DNA of 64,000 bases. Source: Pyrinomonadaceae bacterium (GTDB lineage Bacteria > Acidobacteriota > Blastocatellia > Pyrinomonadales > Pyrinomonadaceae). Positions 17,268-25,623 of the stretch are shown piece after piece. The stretch is taken from contig JAVEDP010000020.1 in assembly GCA_030841085.1 (NCBI GenBank), positions 149,037-213,036 of the forward strand. Direction: 5' to 3'. Made by a program: the position numbers and the translations under genes. Position 1 is the stretch's first letter, and each line of letters starts with the position of its first letter. The notes beneath the pieces were generated by a model that saw only the letters and a list, made by a program, of their open reading frames with translations, made no database searches and was not told where the DNA came from.

Positions 17268-18149
17268 ATGTCTATGAAGCAGACTAAGGTCTGGCTGATT
17301 CTGACGATTGCTCTTTCGCTGCTGGGCCTGGCTTCGGCTTGCAGTAAGACTCCTGAAGGCACAAGCGACAACGGTGCGCCCACAACAACCGGCAAGGCCT
17401 TCACGCCCAAAGGCGACGAAGGGACCATAACCGGCACGATTGCTTATAACGGCACGCCGCCGGCGGCAAAGAAGATCGATACTTCTGCTGACCCGGTATG
17501 CGGCCAAAAGAGCCCGAACCTTGCCACAGAAGACAATGTCATAACGAACGGCAAGCTCGGCTATGCTTTTGTTTATATCAAAGACGGCGCGACGACTGAT
17601 GGCACGAAGGTGGGTGATTACACTTTTACCGCCCCTTCAGACACCGTGACATTGGATCAGAACGGCTGTCACTACCGGCCACACGTGTTGGGTGCAATGG
17701 TCAACCAAAAGTTGAACATCACCAACAGTGATCCGACGCAGCACAACATCCATTTCACGCCAAAGAACAATCCTGACTGGAACCAATCGCAGCCAAACGG
17801 CGCGCCGCCACTGACGCATTCGTTTGCTCGCTCGGAAGTATTAGTGCCGGTCAAGTGTAACCAGCACCCCTGGATGAAGGCATACGTCGGCGTGTTAAAG
17901 CACCCATTCTTTGCGGTTAGCGCCGAAGACGGCACGTTCACGATCAAGGGTGTACCGCCGGGAACTTATACTGTCGCCGCGTGGCACGAAGGCGGCGCCA
18001 CCGGAACAGAAAAAACGATGTCGGTCACCGTGCCCGCAAGTGGCAGTGCAAAAGCGGACTTCGCATTCGGCGAAGGCGCAAGTGCTGCAGGCGCGCCAAG
18101 CCTGGAGATGATGCCGGCGATCGAAGTTCCGGTAGTCGGTCATCACTGA
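17268..18149 (+). CDS. Cupredoxin-domain lipoprotein with C-terminal carboxypeptidase-regulatory-like fold
   Basis: A 293-residue exported lipoprotein: the signal helix ends in the lipobox LASAC with C25 as lipid site. A plastocyanin-like copper site is suggested by PTQHNIHFTP (His) and KCNQHPWMKAYV (Cys, His, Met), the usual type 1 copper pattern. A beta domain follows at about 220-275 (FTIKGVPPGTYTVAAWHEGG), resembling carboxypeptidase-regulatory folds. The start is ATG 17268 with GGAGGA at 17255-17260. Lying between the octaheme cytochrome and the oxidase genes, it could be a periplasmic electron carrier, or alternatively a copper-delivery protein for CuA. The first is inference from context. 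Confidence 0.8.
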   Translation: MSMKQTKVWLILTIALSLLGLASACSKTPEGTSDNGAPTTTGKAFTPKGDEGTITGTIAYNGTPPAAKKIDTSADPVCGQKSPNLATEDNVITNGKLGYAFVYIKDGATTDGTKVGDYTFTAPSDTVTLDQNGCHYRPHVLGAMVNQKLNITNSDPTQHNIHFTPKNNPDWNQSQPNGAPPLTHSFARSEVLVPVKCNQHPWMKAYVGVLKHPFFAVSAEDGTFTIKGVPPGTYTVAAWHEGGATGTEKTMSVTVPASGSAKADFAFGEGASAAGAPSLEMMPAIEVPVVGHH

Positions 18150-18152
18150 TTG

Positions 18153-18264
18153 TAATTTCCGATTGCCAATTTCCGATTGCCGATTAAAAATTAAGTAGTT
18201 CAGAGTACAACCTCAGGTTGCTCTTAGCTCGGTGAGAAGCAAGCCAAAGCGTGGACTCTAAACT
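18153..18264. repeat. Two repeat words: GCCGATTGCC and GTTCAGAGTACAACC families
   Basis: GATTGCCAATTTCCGATTGC (about 18159-18186) matches the pre-metH repeat. It is followed by GTTCAGAGTACAACCTCAGG (about 18197) and the imperfect complement CAAGCCAAAGCGTGGACTCT (about 18238-18258). The second family returns at 19250-19325 and 26271-26346. Confidence 0.65.
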
Positions 18265-18322
18265 ATTGATCTTTTCACCAGAAGTCGGCAGTCGGAGATT
18301 GGTGAATCGCTTGACGTTTTGA

Positions 18323-19246
18323 ATGAGTAAAGGTTTGCATCGATTCGCGCTTCTCGTCGCTTGCGCGACTTTTTTCTTGATCATTGCCGGCGCTTTGGTG
18401 ACGAGTCACGACGCCGGGTTAGCGACAAACGACTGGCCACTTTCAAACGGTCAGGTGTTTCCGAAAATGGTGGGTAACCTTTTTTGGGAACACGGGCACC
18501 GCATGGTCGCCACCACCGTTGGATTATTGACAATTGCTTTAGTCGTTTTTCTGTTTGCAAAAGAGAAGCGGCGCTGGGTGCGGCGGTTGGGGTTGCTGGC
18601 TCTGTTTGGCGTTATCGCGCAGGGACTGCTGGGCGGACTGACCGTAAAGCTGAACCTGCCGCTCGCTGTTTCGGCGGCCCATGCGACGTTGGCCCAACTA
18701 TTTTTTTGCACCACGGTCAGCCTGGCGGTTTTTACTTCGCAAAGCTGGATGGCAAACAGGCCACTGTTGGATGAGCGTCCCGGGCCACCGCTTAGATATA
18801 TCTGTAGTGCAGCGGCGGCAACGATCTTTTTGCAATTGATAATTGGCGCGACTCTGCGGCACTCGGCAACCTGGGACAAGCCGCTGCCAACTGATCTTTT
18901 ATTGACGCATATAGCCGGCGCGTTCGCAGTCACGTTGTTATTGGGCAGTGCGTCATTGCTGGTCCTGCGGCGTTATCGCGACGAGGCGTTTCTGACCCGA
19001 CCGGCCCTGGTCGCTCTGGCACTGTTACTGGTCCAGTTGTCCCTCGGCGTCGCCGCTTATATCGTGCGCGCGGCTTCGCCGAACGATCCGCAGCCGCTGA
19101 ACCCGATGGTGGGAGTTACGGTTGCGCACGTCGCCTGCGGCGCATTGGTTTTCGCGACCACAATAGTTTTGACATTGAGGGTATTTAAGGTGTTGCGACC
19201 GGCCGAACAGGCGTTAAAGTTTTCCGCGGCAACGCAACGCGGTTAA
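18323..19246 (+). CDS. ctaA: Heme A synthase (COX15/CtaA family)
   Basis: Oxidises the C8 methyl of heme O to give heme A for the oxidase. A 307-residue, eight-helix membrane protein. Conserved histidines occur in EHGHRMVAT (about 54-62), SAAHATLAQ (about 118), the TLRHSA region (about 175) and VAHVACG near the C-terminus, as expected for the two heme pockets. ALVTSHDAGLATNDWPL is the typical extracytoplasmic first loop of this family. The start is ATG 18323. The next gene supplies its substrate by farnesylation, so the pair provides heme A for the oxidase subunits that follow. Confidence 0.9.
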   Translation: MSKGLHRFALLVACATFFLIIAGALVTSHDAGLATNDWPLSNGQVFPKMVGNLFWEHGHRMVATTVGLLTIALVVFLFAKEKRRWVRRLGLLALFGVIAQGLLGGLTVKLNLPLAVSAAHATLAQLFFCTTVSLAVFTSQSWMANRPLLDERPGPPLRYICSAAAATIFLQLIIGATLRHSATWDKPLPTDLLLTHIAGAFAVTLLLGSASLLVLRRYRDEAFLTRPALVALALLLVQLSLGVAAYIVRAASPNDPQPLNPMVGVTVAHVACGALVFATTIVLTLRVFKVLRPAEQALKFSAATQRG

Positions 19247-19249
19247 AGT

Positions 19250-19325
19250 TCAAGCAGTTCAGAGTACAACCTTCAGGTGGCTCTTCGGTTAGTAAGAAGC
19301 AAGCTAAAGCTTGGACTCCGAACTA
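19250..19325. repeat. Inverted repeat, GTTCAGAGTACAACC family
   Basis: CAGTTCAGAGTACAACCTTC and the imperfect complement GCTTGGACTCCGAACT flank AGTAAGAAGCAAGC. It lies between ctaA and ctaB. Confidence 0.65.
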
Positions 19326-19362
19326 CTTTGGCTCTGAACTGCGGGCATTTCAAAAAGATTAG

Positions 19363-20274
19363 ATGGAAGAATTCGCAATCGAACTTAATCCAGCGGCAGT
19401 TCAACTCGAGCGTTTGAGCGCGCGCGATCGTTTGGCCGCGTATCTTGAGTTAACCAAACCGCGCATTACTTTTTTGATTGTGCTGACTGCGGCCGCCGGC
19501 TTTTCACTGGCCTCGCCGGGCCGCGTCGACTACCGGGCGATGTTGACCGCAATGGTTGGCATCGCTCTTTTGTCTTCGGGCATCGCTACGCTCAACCAGT
19601 ACATGGAGAAGGATCTCGACGCGCTGATGCGGCGCACCGCAAACCGGCCGTTGCCAACCGGAAAACTTCTCCCCTGGGAAGCGCTAGCCTTTGGCGTTGG
19701 TCTAACGGTACTCGCCGAAATGTACCTGGTAGTTTTAGTGAACCCGCTGAGCGCGGTATTGGGGTTGACTGTCATAGCCGGATATTTATTCGCCTACACA
19801 CCGCTGAAGACCAGAACGTCACTTTCAACTTTCGTTGGCGCTTTTCCCGGCGCCGTGCCGCCGCTTATTGGTTGGGCGAGCGCGCGCGGGACAATCGGCG
19901 TCGAGGCCTGGGTGCTGTTCGCCATTCTCTTTCTCTGGCAGTTTCCACATTTCCTGGCGATTGCCTGGATGTACCGCGAAGACTACACCCGCGCGGGCAT
20001 TCTCATGTTGCCGGTAGTCGAGCCCGACGGCCGCGTCACCGGCCAACAAATCGTTTTATATACCGTCATGCTCCTGCCGGTTAGCCTGCTGCCAACACTG
20101 CTGGGAACTGCGGGTAAGACTTATTTTGTAGGCGCAATCGTTTTAGGGTTGCTATTCCTGTACTTCAGTCTGCGGGCCGCGTTTTCAAAATCGCGCCAGG
20201 CAGCGCGACAGTTGCTGCTCGCTTCAGTGATTTATCTACCGCTCTTATTTATCTTGATGGTTTTGGATAGGTAG
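19363..20274 (+). CDS. ctaB: Protoheme IX farnesyltransferase (heme O synthase)
   Basis: A UbiA-superfamily prenyltransferase that adds the farnesyl chain to protoheme. It has 303 residues and about nine helices. LTKPRITFLIVLTAAAGF opens the fold. The Asp-rich prenyl-diphosphate site is NQYMEKDLDALMRRTANRP (about 79-97), and a second acidic loop, YREDYTRAGILMLPVV, follows at about 205. The start is ATG 19363, separated from ctaA by a repeat-filled spacer. It works directly upstream of CtaA in heme A synthesis. Confidence 0.94.
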   Translation: MEEFAIELNPAAVQLERLSARDRLAAYLELTKPRITFLIVLTAAAGFSLASPGRVDYRAMLTAMVGIALLSSGIATLNQYMEKDLDALMRRTANRPLPTGKLLPWEALAFGVGLTVLAEMYLVVLVNPLSAVLGLTVIAGYLFAYTPLKTRTSLSTFVGAFPGAVPPLIGWASARGTIGVEAWVLFAILFLWQFPHFLAIAWMYREDYTRAGILMLPVVEPDGRVTGQQIVLYTVMLLPVSLLPTLLGTAGKTYFVGAIVLGLLFLYFSLRAAFSKSRQAARQLLLASVIYLPLLFILMVLDR

Positions 20275-20344
20275 CACAGACTTCAGTCTGTGATTTCAAT
20301 TTCCGATAGGCATACCCGCACCGACTAAAGTCTGTGCTACTTAA
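20273..20344. repeat. Inverted repeat, CAGACTGAAGTCTG family
   Basis: GCACAGACTTCAGTCTGTG and ACTAAAGTCTGTGCTACTTA flank about 35 bases between ctaB and ctaC. The ctaB stop codon overlaps its left edge. Confidence 0.7.
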
Positions 20345-20356
20345 GGAGCGTAACCG

Positions 20357-21202
20357 ATGGGACGAGCTCTTGCGGTTATTATCTGGATCCTGACACTGGG
20401 TTCAGTGAGTCTCTTTTTCGTTAAGCAGTGGTGGTTTCCGACCGCCATTTCTTCCCACGCCGCGGCACTCGATCGGCAATTCCTGATCACGATCATCGTG
20501 GTGGGAATTTCGTTTGCAGCGGCCCAGGTAGCACTGGGCTACATGGTTTGGAAGTATCGCGAACGCCCGACAAACGACCGGGCAGTCTACACGCATGGCA
20601 GCAATCGGCTCGAGGTTATTTGGACCATTGTAACGGCCGTCATTTTTATCGGACTCGCCGTGATGGGCCAAAGTGTTTGGGCTTCGCTGCACTTTAGTAA
20701 AGCGCCCGCGGGCTCTTTCCAGGTTGAAGTGGTAGCGCAGCAGTTTCAATGGAATTTTCACTACGCGGGTAACGACGGCGTCTTTGGCCGCACCGATCCC
20801 AACTTGATAGACGATTCCGCGCTCAACTTCATCGGCCTCGATGAAACCGATCCGAACGCCAAAGACGATCAGACCCACAGCGTCATTGCAATTCCCGTCA
20901 ATCGGCCCGTGGAATTGATCCTGCGCTCAAAGGACGTGATTCACAATTTCTGGGTGCCGCAACTTCGGTTCAAGCAGGACCTGGTTCCCGGCATGGCGAT
21001 TCGAGTCCACTTCACCGCAAATCAAACGGGCAAATATGAACTTGCCTGCGCGGAACTTTGCGGCCAGCTCCACTTTAAGATGAAGAGCTACATGCTGGTG
21101 CTTCCCGAAGCTGAGCATCAGGCGTTGATGGCGCTGCCGCAGGAGCAGTTTCAGAGTCGTATCACCGAATTGTTAGCCAAATATCCGTTGCCGACTTACT
21201 AG
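20357..21202 (+). CDS. ctaC: Cytochrome c oxidase subunit II
   Basis: Carries the CuA centre that accepts electrons from the periplasmic carrier. A 281-residue protein with two N-terminal helices (about 5-23 and 44-65, then 85-105) and a periplasmic cupredoxin domain. The CuA ligands are complete: His in DVIHNFWVP (about 196) and CAELCGQLHFKM (C-x3-C-x3-H-x2-M, about 234-245). The aromatic electron-entry patch is QQFQWNFHY. There is no fused cytochrome c domain, so an external donor is needed, consistent with the cupredoxin and multiheme genes upstream. GGAG precedes ATG 20357. Confidence 0.95.
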   Translation: MGRALAVIIWILTLGSVSLFFVKQWWFPTAISSHAAALDRQFLITIIVVGISFAAAQVALGYMVWKYRERPTNDRAVYTHGSNRLEVIWTIVTAVIFIGLAVMGQSVWASLHFSKAPAGSFQVEVVAQQFQWNFHYAGNDGVFGRTDPNLIDDSALNFIGLDETDPNAKDDQTHSVIAIPVNRPVELILRSKDVIHNFWVPQLRFKQDLVPGMAIRVHFTANQTGKYELACAELCGQLHFKMKSYMLVLPEAEHQALMALPQEQFQSRITELLAKYPLPTY

Positions 21203-21251
21203 ACGAAAAAGAAATATTCCAGCTCATTCGTTCCCTACGAGGAGATTAGAG

Positions 21252-23093
21252 ATGTCAGCTGAAACGCACGAAGCAGTCCATCGACACGAGCCGCCGACCA
21301 GCTTCATTCGTAAGTACATCTTCAGTCTGGACCACAAAGTAATTGGCATCCAGTACATCATCCTGGCGCTGGTCGCGGTGATTGTCGGCATGACGATGTC
21401 GGTGCTGATGCGCATGAACTTGTCCTGGCCCGGCACGAACTGGCCCATCCTGGCGACGCTGTTTCCCGGTGGCGCGCCCGGCGGCGTGATCAATCCGGAA
21501 TTTTACCTGTCGCTGGTGACGATGCACGGGACCATCATGGTCTTCTTTGTGCTGACGACTGCGCCGCAGGGCGGCTTTGGCAACTACTTTCTGCCAATCC
21601 AAATTGGCGCCGAAGACATGGCGTTTCCGGTGCTGAACATGTTGTCGTTCTGGGTAACGCTGGTCGGCTTCATCGTGATCCTGTCCGCGATTTTCTTTTC
21701 CGGATCTGCTTCGACGATCGGGCCGATTGGAGGTTGGACCGGTTACGCGCCTTTGAGTGCCCTGGGCCAAATAGCCGGGCCGGGGCAGGGAATGGGCATG
21801 AACCTATGGATCATAAGTATCGCAATTTTTTGCGTGGGTTCATTGCTGGGCGCGCTCAACTTCATTACTACACTTTTGAACATGCGCACCAGAGGCATGT
21901 CGCTGATGCGCATGCCGCTTACCTGTTGGGCCTGGTTCACTACGGCTGTGCTTGCGCTGCTCTCGTTTCCAGTGCTGCTCGGCGGCGGCATTCTGTTGTT
22001 GCTAGATCGCCTGGCGGGTACCAGTTTCTTTATTCCCGGTGGGCTCTACGTCAGCGGTATTCTCTCAGGAACGACCCCAAGCTTTCCAATCCACACCGGG
22101 GGCTCGCCGATTCTGTGGCAACATTTGTTTTGGTTTTTCGGCCATCCGGAAGTTTATATCGCAATCCTGCCAGGCATGGGCGCAACGTCACATATCTTGT
22201 CGACGTTCGCGCGCAAGCCGGTCTTCGGTTACCGCGCGATGGTATTTGCAATCTTCGCGATCGGGCTGCTGGGATTTTTCGTGTGGGGACATCACATGTT
22301 CATCAGCGGCATGAGTCCCTACTCGGCGATGACTTTTTCGATTCTGACGCTTTCTATCGGCGTGCCTTCAGCAGTTAAGACTTTCAACTGGCTGGGCACT
22401 TTATGGGGGGCGAGAATTCGCTTTACGACGCCGATGCTTTTTGCGATCGGCTTTGTGTCGCTGTTTGTTGCCGGCGGCATTACTGGGCTGGTGCTGGGCC
22501 AGACTTCACTCGATTTGCCGATGCACGATACTTATTTCGTGCTGGCGCATTTCCATTTAGTGATGGGCGTGGCCTCAATCTTCGGAATGTTTGCGGCGAC
22601 TTATTTTTGGTTTCCTAAAATGTTTGGTCGCATGATGAGCGAAAGGCTCGGCAAGATTCATTTCTGGATAACGTTCGTAGGCGTCTACTGCATCTTCGTT
22701 CCGATGCACGTGATGGGACTGGTAGGCATGCCGCGTCGTTATGCGCAGTTTACTGAATACACGTTTCTCTCGCGACTGCATCCATTGGTGGTGTTTGTTT
22801 CCGTCGTGGCCATCATCACGGTGCTGACGCAGTTTATATTTTACTTCAACCTGATCTGGAGCATTTTCAAAGGCAAGAAGGCCGGCGCGAATCCCTGGGA
22901 AGCCACCACACTCGAATGGACCACCGCCAGCCCGCCGCCGCACGACAATTTTGCGGGAGTGCTGCCCGTTGTTTATCGCGGTCCTTATGAATTCGCAGTG
23001 CCCGGCGCGCCAAACGATTTTGTAATGCAAACCGAACCAGAAACCGAAACCGAAAGGGTAGGTGGGAATGGCCACAACGGTCACCGGCACTAA
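21252..23093 (+). CDS. ctaD: Cytochrome c oxidase subunit I
   Basis: The catalytic heme a/a3-CuB subunit, 613 residues and at least twelve helices. Heme and copper ligands are seen in MHGTIMVFF (low-spin His), GHPEVYIAILPG (CuB His with the cross-linked Tyr), HHMF, and HDTYFVLAHFHLVMG (CuB, heme a3 and low-spin heme His). The K-channel Lys (SAVKTFNWL) is present, as expected for an A-type oxidase. The start at ATG 21252 follows GAGGAG. The last 26 bases overlap the next gene. Confidence 0.97.
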   Translation: MSAETHEAVHRHEPPTSFIRKYIFSLDHKVIGIQYIILALVAVIVGMTMSVLMRMNLSWPGTNWPILATLFPGGAPGGVINPEFYLSLVTMHGTIMVFFVLTTAPQGGFGNYFLPIQIGAEDMAFPVLNMLSFWVTLVGFIVILSAIFFSGSASTIGPIGGWTGYAPLSALGQIAGPGQGMGMNLWIISIAIFCVGSLLGALNFITTLLNMRTRGMSLMRMPLTCWAWFTTAVLALLSFPVLLGGGILLLLDRLAGTSFFIPGGLYVSGILSGTTPSFPIHTGGSPILWQHLFWFFGHPEVYIAILPGMGATSHILSTFARKPVFGYRAMVFAIFAIGLLGFFVWGHHMFISGMSPYSAMTFSILTLSIGVPSAVKTFNWLGTLWGARIRFTTPMLFAIGFVSLFVAGGITGLVLGQTSLDLPMHDTYFVLAHFHLVMGVASIFGMFAATYFWFPKMFGRMMSERLGKIHFWITFVGVYCIFVPMHVMGLVGMPRRYAQFTEYTFLSRLHPLVVFVSVVAIITVLTQFIFYFNLIWSIFKGKKAGANPWEATTLEWTTASPPPHDNFAGVLPVVYRGPYEFAVPGAPNDFVMQTEPETETERVGGNGHNGHRH

Positions 23094-23760
23094 GCCACTT
23101 ACAAAAACGGGACTTGGCGGCGGCTCGAAAGGTCGCGGCCCGAACGGCAATGGTTCGCCGAAACGCAACGGGCATCGCGATGCGTTTTTCGACGCGCGCT
23201 CCGCGGCTAACCGCTATCGCATCGGAATGTGGGTGGCGATGGCGTCAATTCTGATGCTGTTCACTGCGCTCAGCAGTGCCTACATCGTTCGTGCGGCCTC
23301 CGCCAACGATTGGCAGCCGCTGCGCATGCCGCGTGTTTTACTATTGAGCACGGCACTAATCATTGTCAGCAGCATCACTTTGGAATTCGCGCGCCGCAAG
23401 TTGAAAGCCGGCCAGCAGAGCGCGCACAAAAGTTTGCTCGTGTTGACCACGTTGCTGGGACTTGGTTTTCTCGGGTCGCAAGTGTTTGCCTGGAAGGAAC
23501 TGGCGCAACAGGGAATTTACATCACTTCAAATCCGCACAGTTCGTTCTTCTATCTCTTGACAGCAACGCATGGAGCGCATCTGTTGGGCGGGCTTGCCGG
23601 GCTCGGCTTTTTGACGTTGCGCTCTCGTCTCAGAACTGACGACGAGTTGGCGGCCACGAAAAGCCAGGCACAAACCGACGCGGTTTCGCTTTACTGGCAT
23701 TTCATGGACGTCTTGTGGATCTATTTGTTCGTACTGCTTTTCTTTTGGCGGCAGGTGTAG
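23068..23760 (+). CDS. ctaE: Cytochrome c oxidase subunit III (first copy)
   Basis: A subunit III family membrane protein, 230 residues from ATG 23068, overlapping the ctaD end by 26 bases. The N-terminal 45 residues are Gly/Lys/Asn-rich and soluble. Five helices follow, with the family motifs TATHGAHLLGGLAGL and YWHFMDVLWIYLFVLLFFW (the Trp-His-Phe-x-Asp signature). It stabilises subunit I and shapes proton uptake. A second subunit III-like gene follows about 170 bases later; see that entry. Confidence 0.9.
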   Translation: MATTVTGTKPLTKTGLGGGSKGRGPNGNGSPKRNGHRDAFFDARSAANRYRIGMWVAMASILMLFTALSSAYIVRAASANDWQPLRMPRVLLLSTALIIVSSITLEFARRKLKAGQQSAHKSLLVLTTLLGLGFLGSQVFAWKELAQQGIYITSNPHSSFFYLLTATHGAHLLGGLAGLGFLTLRSRLRTDDELAATKSQAQTDAVSLYWHFMDVLWIYLFVLLFFWRQV

Positions 23761-23776
23761 CACAGGCTTTAGTGGT

Positions 23777-23862
23777 GTAAAGCAAACTGTTAGTTTGCGG
23801 CGGTACGTTATGATCCAACGTAGAGTTTAGGGTACCAACGCAAACTAACAGTTTGCTTTACA
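23777..23862. repeat. Inverted repeat, GCAAACTGTTAGTTTGC family
   Basis: TAAAGCAAACTGTTAGTTTG at the left and CAAACTAACAGTTTGCTTTA at the right enclose about 45 bases. Further words of this family are at 24617-24636 and 36379-36486. A CAGACTGGAATCTG-type word follows at about 23898. Confidence 0.75.
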
Positions 23863-23929
23863 AACCAGCGGACGAATTTTGGAATTTCAAAACGCGCAGA
23901 CTGGAATCTGCGCCACTTGGAGGTGATAG

Positions 23930-24610
23930 GTGAGTACTGAAGCACGCGCAGTACATTTTCCCGCAGCCGATTGGGATGGTGGTGTGCACCCATATCGTGT
24001 TGGTCATCGCAAGCTGGGAATGTGGTTGTTCATCGTTTCCGACTCGCTGACGTTTTCCGCGCTGCTGATGGGTTACGCCTATCTGCGCGCCTCAAACGTG
24101 TGGCCCACGCCATTTCCTTTTTACCCCAGCATCGTTTTTTCGTCGGTCATGACATTCTGCCTGCTGTCATCCAGCCTGACGATGGTGTTCGGCGTGTCAG
24201 CGTCCAGCCGCGGCGATAAGGTATTGGCCCGCAAATGGATCCTGGCAACCATATTTTTTGGCGTAGCGTTTATTGTGCTGCACTTGATCGAGTGGAACCA
24301 CTTGATTAGTGAAGGCCTGCGGCCATTCAGTTTGCCCGCGCATTGGGTTTCGACCTTTACTACAACCGACGGAAAACTGCCGTCGCCTTTGTTCGGGGCT
24401 ACGTTTTTCACCATCACCGGCCTGCACATGTTTCACGTTGCGACCGGCGCGATTTACTTGAGCGTAGTCGCAGCGCGTGTAAAGAAACTGAAGCACGAGG
24501 ACATCGAGATCAGCGGGCTCTACTGGCACTTTGTCGATCTGGTCTGGATGTTTGTATTCCCGCTTATTTACATTCTGTCCGTCGACGTTGGCGGACATCT
24601 GGCGAAGTAG
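23930..24610 (+). CDS. Cytochrome c oxidase subunit III (second copy)
   Basis: A second subunit III family protein, 226 residues. The GTG at 23930 has a strong GGAGGTGAT at 23919-23927. Family features are HRKLGMWLFIVSDSLTFSAL near the N-terminus, VLHLIEWNHLI in the middle, TGLHMFHVATGAIYL (His-rich helix) and YWHFVDLVWMFVFPLIYI at the end. Its sequence differs clearly from the first copy, so it is not a recent duplication. The two may form distinct helical halves, or be alternative subunits of one oxidase. Genes for subunit IV and small accessory proteins follow. Confidence 0.88.
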   Translation: MSTEARAVHFPAADWDGGVHPYRVGHRKLGMWLFIVSDSLTFSALLMGYAYLRASNVWPTPFPFYPSIVFSSVMTFCLLSSSLTMVFGVSASSRGDKVLARKWILATIFFGVAFIVLHLIEWNHLISEGLRPFSLPAHWVSTFTTTDGKLPSPLFGATFFTITGLHMFHVATGAIYLSVVAARVKKLKHEDIEISGLYWHFVDLVWMFVFPLIYILSVDVGGHLAK

Positions 24611-24661
24611 CTGGTAGAGCAAGCTGTTAGTTTGCGATGGCGAGAAGTGGAGGAATCAAAG

Positions 24662-25009
24662 ATGAGCACACATGTTGAGGAAGAGCACTTTGCCGGCAGT
24701 AACAAACTGTTTACATCCATCTGGGTTTGGCTGGTCCTGTTGACGCTGGTGGAAATCGGGCTTGCTTACAAGCCGATGGCCCTCCACCTTATGTTGACGA
24801 TCCTACTCGGTCTTTCAATCATCAAAGCCGCTTTGATCGTCGCGTATTTTATGCATTTGAAGTTTGAGCGCCTGAGTTTGATTCTGACCATCGTGCCCAT
24901 GTTGGTAATCTGCATCTGCCTGCTGTTTGTGTTTTTCCCTGATAGCTTCCGATCAGCTGGATTGCGTTATGAGTTTAAAGAGCAGCCGCCGGCCGCCGAG
25001 GAACATTGA
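24662..25009 (+). CDS. Cytochrome c oxidase subunit IV family protein
   Basis: A small membrane protein of 115 residues with three helices (about 17-35, 43-64 and 73-93). It carries IIKAALIVAYFMHLKFERL, the signature of the bacterial prokaryotic-type subunit IV (COX4_pro). Start ATG 24662 with GGAGGA at 24649-24654; an upstream in-frame start at 24632 would lack a ribosome site. It probably supports assembly or stability of subunits I and III. Its TGA overlaps the next start by one base. Confidence 0.88.
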   Translation: MSTHVEEEHFAGSNKLFTSIWVWLVLLTLVEIGLAYKPMALHLMLTILLGLSIIKAALIVAYFMHLKFERLSLILTIVPMLVICICLLFVFFPDSFRSAGLRYEFKEQPPAAEEH

Positions 25010-25284
25010 TGACCGTTAGTTCGATAAGGCTGGTGTTACTGAGCGTGGCAGCAGCGATAACTCTACTGTTGATCGCGTCGCCGTTGTCAGCGCAGTGTTC
25101 GATGTGCCGCGCGGCGCTGGTCGGATCGAACAATGCTTTTTTTATCAGGAATTTCAACATCGGGGTGCTGGTCCTGTTAGTGCCGCCCGTTACGATGTTC
25201 TGCTCAATCTTTGTGGTGCTGAAACGTTATCATCGTGATGACCAGCAGTCCGAGTCTGCAGTAAAAGGAAAAGAAGAAGACTAG
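25009..25284 (+). CDS. Small exported membrane protein with a CSMC motif, oxidase-linked
   Basis: A 91-residue protein starting at ATG 25009, coupled to the subunit IV stop (TGATG). A signal-like helix (about 7-27) ends in SAQ, immediately followed by CSMCRAAL, a CxxC pair on the outer side. A second helix (about 47-70) and a charged tail follow. I do not recognise a named family. The periplasmic CxxC and the oxidase context would fit copper handling or redox assembly, but this is inference. The following gene begins directly after its stop. Confidence 0.7.
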   Translation: MTVSSIRLVLLSVAAAITLLLIASPLSAQCSMCRAALVGSNNAFFIRNFNIGVLVLLVPPVTMFCSIFVVLKRYHRDDQQSESAVKGKEED

Positions 25285-25500
25285 ATGCCGGAAGAGAATT
25301 TGCTGAGGATCGACGTTGGGAAAAGGACCACGCGCGGGCGGGTTTGTCCGCGTTGCGGCGGCAAGATCATTCCTTCCGACCGCGCTATTTACCAGAGCAC
25401 GGCTTCGCCCGGCGATGTTTTTCCGATTTGGCAATGCGAACGATGCGGCTACGAAGAGATGTCAGAAAAGCCAAAACCGGCGGGCAAGGTGAAACACTAA
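25285..25500 (+). CDS. Small zinc-ribbon protein
   Basis: A 71-residue soluble protein with two CxxC knuckles, CPRCGGKIIP (about 21) and CERCGYEEM (about 50), a complete zinc ribbon. The ATG at 25285 follows the preceding stop with no gap, so it is translated with the oxidase genes. It has no membrane segment. Possible roles include metal storage, nucleic-acid binding or protein assembly; the sequence does not decide. Confidence 0.75.
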   Translation: MPEENLLRIDVGKRTTRGRVCPRCGGKIIPSDRAIYQSTASPGDVFPIWQCERCGYEEMSEKPKPAGKVKH

Positions 25501-25503
25501 GGA

Positions 25504-25611
25504 GTTTCAAGTTCCATGTTTCAGGTTTCAAGTAGCAAGCATGACGTCGCGGTCGTTTGGTTAGAATTGAAACTTGAAACTTGAAACTTGAAACTTGAAA
25601 CTTGAAACTAA
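25504..25611. repeat. Inverted repeat, GTTTCAAGTTCC/GAAACTTGAAAC family
   Basis: TTTCAAGTTCCATGTTTCAG on the left is followed about 45 bases later by five tandem GAAACTTGAAACTT units (25567-25609). The family returns at 31353-31492 with both arms. Confidence 0.75.
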
Positions 25612-25623
25612 GGATGGGTTGAT

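Noticed and set aside
25567..25609. Short regular GAAACTTGAAACTT units as a CRISPR-like array
   Set aside because: Units are contiguous with no spacers and belong to an inverted dispersed repeat; no cas genes are in the window.
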